Assembly: GCA_020431405.1 (NCBI GenBank)
Contig: JAGQIK010000432.1
Coordinates: 1 to 39,332, forward strand
Direction: 5' to 3'
Origin: Myxococcales bacterium
Lineage (GTDB): Bacteria > Myxococcota_A > Polyangia > GCA-2747355
Length of the DNA stretch: 39,332 nucleotides
The notes under the pieces are model-generated. The model made no database searches and was not told the DNA's origin. It saw only the letters and a program-made list of their open reading frames with translations. The position numbers and the translations under genes were made by a program. Of this stretch, positions 34,502-39,332 are shown in pieces; the stretch's first letter is position 1, and each line of letters starts with the position of its first letter.

Positions 34502-35789
34502 AGACCTGGTGCCTAACGTAGTCGAGCAATCCGATGACACGTTGCTGACTCGAGAAGTCATCTGGTAGCGCCTGAACCTGCAGATCGTAGCCTATGCCTA
34601 TGTAGACCCAATCTTTGATCTGCCAGTCGAAGCCGGCACCGATCGCTAGTAGGTTGGAAGTGATCGACGTGGCGTTCACGTTAATGCCCGAATAGTCGCC
34701 GTTGTACTCGCGGTTGTAGTAGTCGGCTGACAGGCGAAGGATAAAACGTGTCGCGATAAGGTGATCATAGCCGGCGTACACGTGATGATCCGTCGAGAAG
34801 TTGCCGAAGACAGTATCTGAAAAGGATCGCTCGTAGCCAAGGCGGACCTTGGCCAGCGGTCCGAAGCGGTAGCCAATTTCGGCCTTGGCAAGGATGCTGC
34901 TGAAGTTCGCCCCCTCATCGTATATGCCGTTGCCATAGCCGACCTTAAGCACGACGCTGAGACGCGGGGTGAGCAGGCCGAGGAAGCCAAGGTAGACGCG
35001 AAATGGACTGGAACCGACGAAGCGAGTCGTCGTCGCCGTCGCGTTATAGTAGTCGTAGAACTGCTGGATCACATCGAGTGTGATAGCCGTCTTCGGTAGT
35101 AGCCGCCAACGCCCCTTGAAGTTGATCTCATGGAAGAGGCGGTTGTTTTGCGAGAACGCGTCCGCCTCGAACGCATCGAGATTGAGCGCATAGCCCAGGT
35201 CGAATGTCAACCGACCGCCGCCGGGCACGATGCCTACACCCGCCGACATACGATTCTGGTCGCGCGCGATTGTCGAGGAGGTTGTGGGCGCTGCAGCGCC
35301 TTGAACGATCAACGCGTTTTGCGGTGTGACTGTGCGCGCGAAGTTGTCGACGACTTGAAAGTAGAAGTGCCGCGACGGGTTCCAGCGAAAGAGCATACCT
35401 GCGTCGACTTCTACCGCACGCTGATTGACCACTGCGTCTTCGCCGCTGAGATACTCGCGGTAGCCGACCGCACCTTTCAGCCTGAACTGAACTTTCTGAG
35501 GTGCGACCTGTCCGCTGGAGGCGTCGGTGCGACGTTGAGGTGAACGGGTCGCGAGATCGAGATGACCGATGAGCCTGAGGTAGGGAGCGCCTTGAAGCTG
35601 CCTGTTCGTGAAAAGAACGTTTGAGTCGTATCGCATCTCGATCGAAAGACCGGGATGAAACACCAGGGCGTCCGAGAGCTTTATGCCGGGACCCTCGTTG
35701 TACCGAATCGGCGTGGCCTGTTGAGCAGAGGCCGAGAGGGGAAAAAGCAGCAAAACAGCAGCCGCGATGTATTGAACGCGTATTCGCAT
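34476..35789 (-). CDS. Outer-membrane beta-barrel protein, likely polysaccharide export partner
   Basis: A 437-residue protein with a signal peptide ending in SASA (cleavage before Gln) and long runs of alternating polar/aromatic residues, ending in the aromatic C-terminus FGKVGIAY typical of barrel proteins. The repeated strand pairs (for example RFILRLSADYYNREY, WVYIGIGYDLQVQ) suggest roughly 16-18 strands. It resembles the BBP2/VpsM-type barrels of exopolysaccharide loci. Its place next to a short OPX protein suggests that it is the outer-membrane pore (a Wzp-like porin), as described for myxobacterial OPX systems. The ribosome site AGGG lies 7-8 nt before ATG 35789. A 56-bp gap separates it from the upstream gene. 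Confidence 0.8.
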   Translation of the reverse strand: MRIRVQYIAAAVLLLFPLSASAQQATPIRYNEGPGIKLSDALVFHPGLSIEMRYDSNVLFTNRQLQGAPYLRLIGHLDLATRSPQRRTDASSGQVAPQKVQFRLKGAVGYREYLSGEDAVVNQRAVEVDAGMLFRWNPSRHFYFQVVDNFARTVTPQNALIVQGAAAPTTSSTIARDQNRMSAGVGIVPGGGRLTFDLGYALNLDAFEADAFSQNNRLFHEINFKGRWRLLPKTAITLDVIQQFYDYYNATATTTRFVGSSPFRVYLGFLGLLTPRLSVVLKVGYGNGIYDEGANFSSILAKAEIGYRFGPLAKVRLGYERSFSDTVFGNFSTDHHVYAGYDHLIATRFILRLSADYYNREYNGDYSGINVNATSITSNLLAIGAGFDWQIKDWVYIGIGYDLQVQALPDDFSSQQRVIGLLDYVRHQVFGKVGIAY

Positions 35790-35845
35790 TAGCTGCCCTA
35801 AAGGCCCGCTAGCGACAGCGGGAGGTCAAGCGATCGGTGCTTACG

Positions 35846-36451
35846 CTAGTTGAACGGAGATGCGATGGGCGGCCGGACTGGGGGCAGTGGCGGGTCACCC
35901 TGTTGGGTTGGATCATCCTGGGGAATGTCGGGATCGACCTGCACCTGAACCTGCGTCTTGCCAACGTAGGCCAGCTCGTCGCCGATGCACGCCTCTGCCT
36001 CTTGGCCGAGGACGGTGACCTTCTGGAAGATGATCGTCAGCTTCGAGAACTGGTGGTTGCACTCGCTGGTGTTGCCGCGGTTAGCCGCACCTTGCAGCGC
36101 TGACTTGGCCTGGTCGCCGACACGCATGTTCCCCTTGATCTGGATCAGCTTGTCGTTGACGCAGTTGAGCTTGATGATGTCTTTCTCTTTGCGCGCGCGC
36201 TCGGCGAGCTTGGAGACTTTGGTCAGAATGTTCTGCATGCGTCCCTGGTAGACGCCTGTCTGCGTGAGCTGCTCCTGCGGCGTCAGCTGGCTCGACTTGC
36301 GGAACTTGACTTCGGCGTTCGCGCGGCCCCCGCTGCCTCCGCCTTGCGCGGATACGGTGCCGGCGACGAAGACGAGGACCGAAGCGGCGGCGAGCCAACG
36401 CACACGCGAACCCCACACACTGCCACGCTGCGTCGATGATCTACGTTTCAT
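35846..36451 (-). CDS. Secreted protein of unknown function heading the export operon
   Basis: A 201-residue protein with a signal peptide (basic start, hydrophobic core, cleavage after TVSA near residue 35). A glycine-rich stretch is followed by a helical, Lys/Gln-rich middle (about 60-160) with three cysteines, near NCVNDK, ECNHQ and ACIGDE, and an acidic Pro/Gln-rich tail. I do not recognise the family. GAGG 6 nt before ATG 36451 and the near-consensus promoter at 36545-36572 indicate strong expression as the first gene of the operon. The adjacent barrel and OPX genes suggest a periplasmic or surface role in export, but the sequence does not show one. Confidence 0.75.
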   Translation of the reverse strand: MKRRSSTQRGSVWGSRVRWLAAASVLVFVAGTVSAQGGGSGGRANAEVKFRKSSQLTPQEQLTQTGVYQGRMQNILTKVSKLAERARKEKDIIKLNCVNDKLIQIKGNMRVGDQAKSALQGAANRGNTSECNHQFSKLTIIFQKVTVLGQEAEACIGDELAYVGKTQVQVQVDPDIPQDDPTQQGDPPLPPVRPPIASPFN

Positions 36452-36544
36452 CTCATCCTCAACCTAGAGCGAGTTGCCGCGGAAGACATCTCCGCGACCC
36501 AGCCGTGAAAGACGACGGGCGTTCGTTGGTGGGCCAGCTTTGCC

Positions 36545-36572
36545 AGTATATGGGGACCGCTTTGGGTGTCAA
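36545..36572 (-). promoter_or_regulatory. Near-consensus sigma70 promoter for the long operon
   Basis: On the minus strand, TTGACA (36572-36567) and TATACT (36550-36545) are separated by 16 nt: 6 of 6 and 5 of 6 consensus matches. Transcription would start near 36538, giving a leader of about 87 nt before ATG 36451. It points into the operon of twelve genes running to 24488. Confidence 0.65.
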
Positions 36573-36835
36573 CAAGAGTTTCCGCGCGTCGAAATCGTGG
36601 ATTGTTGCGACGTTGGATCATTTTTACCGCGCGCGGCGGGCCGCCTGTTTTACACGTTTCTGACCCCATATTCTGGGCACCTGGAGATGGGATGCCGCAG
36701 CGAGGCGGGGCGTTCATGCTGGGGTGATTACGAGGAGTTGGAAGGTAGGTGGGTGTGTGACAGAGCGGGATCCAACGCCGCGGCCGCACAGTGCCGCGAC
36801 GGATCCGGGTGCCGAGCTACTCGGGCGTCGAGCCT

Positions 36836-36849
36836 CGGCGTGCCCGCCG
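36836..36849 (-). terminator. Weak hairpin after the AgmX-type gene
   Basis: A perfect 5-bp stem (CGGCG/CGCCG, 4-base loop) directly follows the stop codon of the minus-strand gene. There is no T-tract, so termination is only suggested by position. Confidence 0.2.
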
Positions 36850-38277
36850 CTACTTCGAGCTCTGGAAGACGAAGGGCACGATGATCTCGGCAGTGCCGCC
36901 CTTGGCCGGCGGGAACCGCTGGCGGCGGATGACGCGCTTGACGCACGCGGCCACGCCGGCGTCGCCGATGGTGTCCTTGTCGATGGACACCGCAGCGACC
37001 TTGCCGAGCGTGTTGACCTCGATGACGACGTTGAGCTTGCCGCCGAGGCCAGGGTTGCGCTTCAGGCCGCGCTGGTAGCAGGCCTTGACGCCGCGTGCCG
37101 CGCGCCGCAGGTAGCGGCCGAGCGAGCTGCGGTTGATCTCGCCAGAGACCTTCTCCTTCTGGCGCGTGAACTTGAACTTGGGCACCTTCTCCTCGACGGT
37201 GCCGCCGGTGCCGACCTTGCCAGGCCCGCCGACGCGGCCGCCGAGATCGCCGATGCCGGCGCGCTTTCCAGTGCCGCCTCCGCCCTTGACGCGCAGGCCG
37301 CGGCGACCACTGCCGCCCGCTTTGAGGCCCGAGACGCCCTTGAAGGCCGAGTCGAGCTTGCGGCCGGGATCACCGCCCTTGATCAAGTCGCTGGTGGCGG
37401 GGCCGGAGCCCTTCTTGCCGCCGAGCAGCTTGAGCGCGCCGGTGGATGCGATCGCTTTGGCGAGACGCGCTTTGCGGGCCGCGGCGCGCGCGTCTTGGCA
37501 AGCCTTGTCGCAGGGCTTGGCCTTCTTGCGCGGACGTCGGCTCTTCGAGCCGCCGGCGGCGCTCTTCTTGGGCGCGGGGCCTTTCTTCTCGGCCTTCTTC
37601 TCGCCCTTCTCGGTGAGCTTCTTGATGTTGACTTTCTTCGGCTTGATCTTGGCCGGCGGCACGTACTCGGCGAAGTCGTCGGGGACGACATCGGGTGCGA
37701 CGCGCCGCGGGATCGGCATGCTCTTGAGGTAGAGCACGAAGCCAAAGTTGATCACGGCGCAGGCGACGAAGCTCGATGCCAGCACCCAGTCCATGCTGGT
37801 GATGAGGCTGCCGCGAACCGACGGCGGCAGCTGCGGGCGCGGCTGGATCGGCGGCGGCGCGACGAACTGAAAGAGCAGCGTGACCTCGCCGAGCAGCACC
37901 TTGCCACGCGAGCTGTCCGACAGCGGCAGCCGCATGACGTTGCCCTTGCCGCCTTTGGCCTGCGCGTGGCCACCCTGGCGGATCTGCTCGAGCGCCATGA
38001 CCTGGTTGTTGACCGACACGCGTCCGTCCATCGTGTCGGAGAACATCAGCTGGTAGTTGCCGCCCGAAAGCTCGAACAGCGTGAAGCTGCGCGGCAGGCT
38101 CGATGCGGGCACGACGATGGTGTTCTTCGGCGAGGCGCCGATGGTGACGCTCTCGCGCCGGCGGATCAGCCGCTCTTCGACGATCTTGCCCGCCTGGATG
38201 ACGCCGATGCGCAGGATCTTCTGCACCGGTCCGGCTGGCTGTTTTGGCGCGGCTGCGCCCTGCTTAGTGCTCGCCAT
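36850..38277 (-). CDS. FHA-like/AgmX-PglI C-terminal domain (TonB-like) envelope protein
   Basis: A 475-residue protein in three parts. Residues 20-140 resemble an FHA fold (VTIGASPKNTIVV, then DGRVSVNNQ), but lack the usual Ser-x-x-His phosphothreonine pocket. One membrane helix lies at about 163-185. A long Lys/Ala/Pro- and Gly-rich linker (190-380) probably crosses the periplasm. Residues 385-475 match the AgmX/PglI C-terminal domain, a TonB-like fold with conserved Cys (ACYQRGL, AACVKRVIRRQRFPP). Such proteins link inner-membrane energy or signals to the envelope in Myxococcota. GGAG lies 7 nt before ATG 38277. It is not part of the sugar operon. Confidence 0.82.
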   Translation of the reverse strand: MASTKQGAAAPKQPAGPVQKILRIGVIQAGKIVEERLIRRRESVTIGASPKNTIVVPASSLPRSFTLFELSGGNYQLMFSDTMDGRVSVNNQVMALEQIRQGGHAQAKGGKGNVMRLPLSDSSRGKVLLGEVTLLFQFVAPPPIQPRPQLPPSVRGSLITSMDWVLASSFVACAVINFGFVLYLKSMPIPRRVAPDVVPDDFAEYVPPAKIKPKKVNIKKLTEKGEKKAEKKGPAPKKSAAGGSKSRRPRKKAKPCDKACQDARAAARKARLAKAIASTGALKLLGGKKGSGPATSDLIKGGDPGRKLDSAFKGVSGLKAGGSGRRGLRVKGGGGTGKRAGIGDLGGRVGGPGKVGTGGTVEEKVPKFKFTRQKEKVSGEINRSSLGRYLRRAARGVKACYQRGLKRNPGLGGKLNVVIEVNTLGKVAAVSIDKDTIGDAGVAACVKRVIRRQRFPPAKGGTAEIIVPFVFQSSK

Positions 38278-38352
38278 TCATCGCTCCGTAGACACGGCAG
38301 CTTCGCGTTGGGCCCGTACTTCGGTGCCCTAATCTACCGCAGCACGACCGCC

Positions 38353-38383
38353 GCAGCCAACTACAACTGCAGCCAACTACAAC
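38353..38383 (-). repeat. Two 15-bp direct repeats upstream of the AgmX-type gene
   Basis: GCAGCCAACTACAAC occurs at 38353-38367 and again at 38369-38383, one base apart, about 75-105 bp before ATG 38277. The position suits a regulator site, but the 16-bp period is an odd 1.5 helical turns and no regulator is known. Confidence 0.6.
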
Positions 38384-38483
38384 AGCAGCCTCGCAAATTC
38401 GACCGCGTCAGCGGGCGAATCAACCTGATATTCCTCGCGGCGCCAGCCGCGCTGGAAATGCGTTCCCACGCCACGCAGGCCAC

Positions 38484-38798
38484 CTAAAACGGCGCCCCCC
38501 GCACCGTGTCGAGGACGCGCTTTGCCAGCTCGGTCCCCAGCGGCGCGCGCTCGTAGACGCGGGTCGCCCGGTGGAAGCTGAAGATCACGCGCGGCTGAGG
38601 CACCTTCGTCGTGACCGTGATCGGCTTCTTCATGACGAAGGTCAACCGTCCGTCGGGGCCGATGACGCGCTTGACCTGGGTGTAAGACCGCGCCGCGTCG
38701 GCGCGGCTTGGCTGCGAAGCGGCGGTGGGGGCTGCGATGGCGCTGCCGGCGAGGGCCATCAAGGCGGCGGCGGCGAGCGCTGAAGACATGTGTCGCAT
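38484..38798 (-). CDS. Small secreted protein of unknown function
   Basis: A 104-residue protein with a clear signal peptide (MRHMSSALAAAALMALAGSAIA, cleavage after AIA). The mature part holds VKRVIGPDGRLTFVMKKP and a basic C-terminal region. I do not recognise the family. ATG 38798 is used; ATG 38789 (three codons in) is also possible. It ends 206 bp before the AgmX-type start, so the two may be separate units. A longer frame on the same strand (to 38892) lacks the signal peptide and reads as a shadow. Confidence 0.6.
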   Translation of the reverse strand: MRHMSSALAAAALMALAGSAIAAPTAASQPSRADAARSYTQVKRVIGPDGRLTFVMKKPITVTTKVPQPRVIFSFHRATRVYERAPLGTELAKRVLDTVRGAPF

Positions 38799-39006
38799 GT
38801 GGCGTTAGAGCGCCGGCCGGCGGCGAGGTTCCCGAAAATCGTCGCGTCGTCTGGATGGCGCCCGCTGCGCGTGCCACCGCTGCCGCAACCACACGGGATC
38901 TGGAGACTCGGGCGCGGCCCGGCGTTTGCTCTGGTCAGCAGCGCGGAAGATCGGCGGCGGTCGGTGGTTGATCGACGCGCACGACCGGCATCAAATGGAG
39001 AGCACC

Positions 39007-39332
39007 ATGAGCACAGAGATCCTGCGCGTCATCGCCAAGCTGACGACCAGCGTCGACGCCATGCGCGGCGAGATGATCACCAAAGCAGACCTTGCAGCGA
39101 CGCGCGACGAGCTGCGCAACGACATCGCGGACGTTCGCGACGAGCTCGCATCGAGCATCGCCGGCTTGCGCGAAGAGATGGCAACGCGCGAGGAGATGGC
39201 GGCCATGCGCGAAGAGATGGCCACGCGCGAAGAGATGGCCGTTGGGTTCGCCGCGGTGCGCGAAGAGATGGCCACGCGCGAAGAGATGGCCGTTGGGTTC
39301 GCCGCGGTGCGCGAAGAGATGGCCACGCGCGA
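39007..39332 (+). CDS. Coiled-coil protein with tandem repeats (partial, runs off right edge)
   Basis: The reading frame from ATG 39007 is open to the window edge. The GGAG at 38997-39000 lies 6 nt upstream; an in-frame ATG at 38995 has no such site. The first 60 residues are heptad-like, Glu/Arg/Leu/Met-rich helix (TRDELRNDI, VRDELASS). REEM units then follow, and from residue 67 a 17-residue unit (REEMATREEMAVGFAAV) recurs exactly. This suggests a long coiled coil whose length depends on repeat number. The product is not recognised; similar repeats occur in phage-tail-like, adhesin and hypothetical proteins. The opposite strand is also open here but shows no start or homology. Confidence 0.65.
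   Translation, partial: MSTEILRVIAKLTTSVDAMRGEMITKADLAATRDELRNDIADVRDELASSIAGLREEMATREEMAAMREEMATREEMAVGFAAVREEMATREEMAVGFAAVREEMATR
39207..39332 (+). repeat. 51-bp tandem repeat, at least 2.5 copies, cut by window edge
   Basis: Identical 51-bp units at 39207-39257 and 39258-39308, with a third beginning at 39309 and cut off at 39332. The unit encodes 17 residues, so copies are in frame. The full copy number is not visible. Confidence 0.88.

Larger units (their letters stand above)
36452..36849. other. Intergenic region, no gene seen
   Basis: About 400 bp between the secreted-protein gene and the AgmX-type gene, both on the minus strand. Short open frames here are Arg/Ser-rich shadows without good starts. 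It holds the candidate promoter at 36545-36572 and a weak hairpin just after the AgmX-type stop; nothing else was recognised. Confidence 0.6.

Noticed and set aside
36474-36884. 136-codon plus-strand frame in the intergenic region
   Set aside because: No ribosome site or recognisable feature, and it overlaps the AgmX-type gene on the other strand.
36724-38487. 587-codon open frame on the plus strand, antisense to the AgmX-type gene
   Set aside because: It is the shadow of a well-supported gene in GC-rich DNA: Leu/Ala/Arg/Asp-rich with no motif.
38377-38892. 171-codon minus-strand frame
   Set aside because: Lacks a signal peptide and reads as Arg/His-rich shadow of the 104-residue secreted protein.
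38991-39326. 111-codon minus-strand frame of SSR/AIS repeats
   Set aside because: It is the complement of the 51-bp repeat; the plus-strand frame has a ribosome site and heptad-like sequence and is the better reading.
1-39332. CRISPR arrays, transposases, tRNA and rRNA genes
   Set aside because: None was recognised; the repeats seen are coding tandem repeats or short direct repeats.

Overview
The window is high-GC, densely coded bacterial DNA that is almost entirely a polysaccharide (capsule, exopolysaccharide or O-antigen type) biosynthesis and export locus. Several proteins suggest a deltaproteobacterial/Myxococcota-like host: lipoproteins with thrombospondin type 3 repeats, a MopE-like Cys motif with a long Asp/Thr/Ser tail, and an AgmX/PglI-type (TonB-like) protein. 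That taxonomy is inferred from protein style, not from a marker gene.

Left edge to about 11.0 kb: the 3' end of a threonine synthase gene, then fcl and gmd (GDP-L-fucose) on the plus strand. Facing them is a minus-strand operon of a sugar epimerase, rfbC, rfbB and a methyltransferase, with a candidate promoter at 5660-5689. Next come a zinc-ribbon methyltransferase and a Wzx-type flippase (plus), facing a minus-strand set of an NTP_transf_5-like protein and two FkbM methyltransferases.

11.1 to 24.5 kb, mostly plus strand: two Cys-rich or Ca-binding lipoproteins, an O-antigen ligase/polymerase with a TPR-like tail, a WecA-type phosphoglycosyltransferase fused to a membrane/Rossmann module, a lipoprotein made of four ~150-residue repeats (with its own promoter and a hairpin), a GT2 (minus), a Wzc-type BY-kinase, a second Wzy-like protein and a methyltransferase.

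24.5 to 36.5 kb: one long minus-strand operon of twelve overlapping or closely spaced genes. In order of transcription they are: a secreted protein of unknown function, an outer-membrane beta-barrel, a short OPX (Wza-like) lipoprotein, rfbA, a thymidylate-kinase-like protein, an APH-type phosphotransferase, a GT4, a hexapeptide acetyltransferase, two GT4s (one with DUF1972), a nucleotidyltransferase-like protein and a last GT4. A near-consensus sigma70 promoter lies at 36545-36572.

36.8 kb to the right edge: an FHA-like/AgmX-type envelope protein, a small secreted protein, and the start of a coiled-coil protein with 51-bp tandem repeats that runs off the window.

Together the genes form a Wzx/Wzy pathway. 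Nucleotide sugars (GDP-fucose, dTDP-rhamnose precursors) feed about five glycosyltransferases acting on an undecaprenyl-linked primer made by the WecA fusion. Methyl and acetyl groups decorate the unit, Wzx flips it, Wzy polymerises it, the BY-kinase co-polymerase controls length, and the short OPX plus beta-barrel export it. The most unusual parts are the four-repeat lipoprotein, the WecA fusion, the short OPX/beta-barrel pair, and a group of kinase and nucleotidyltransferase-like proteins with no assigned role.
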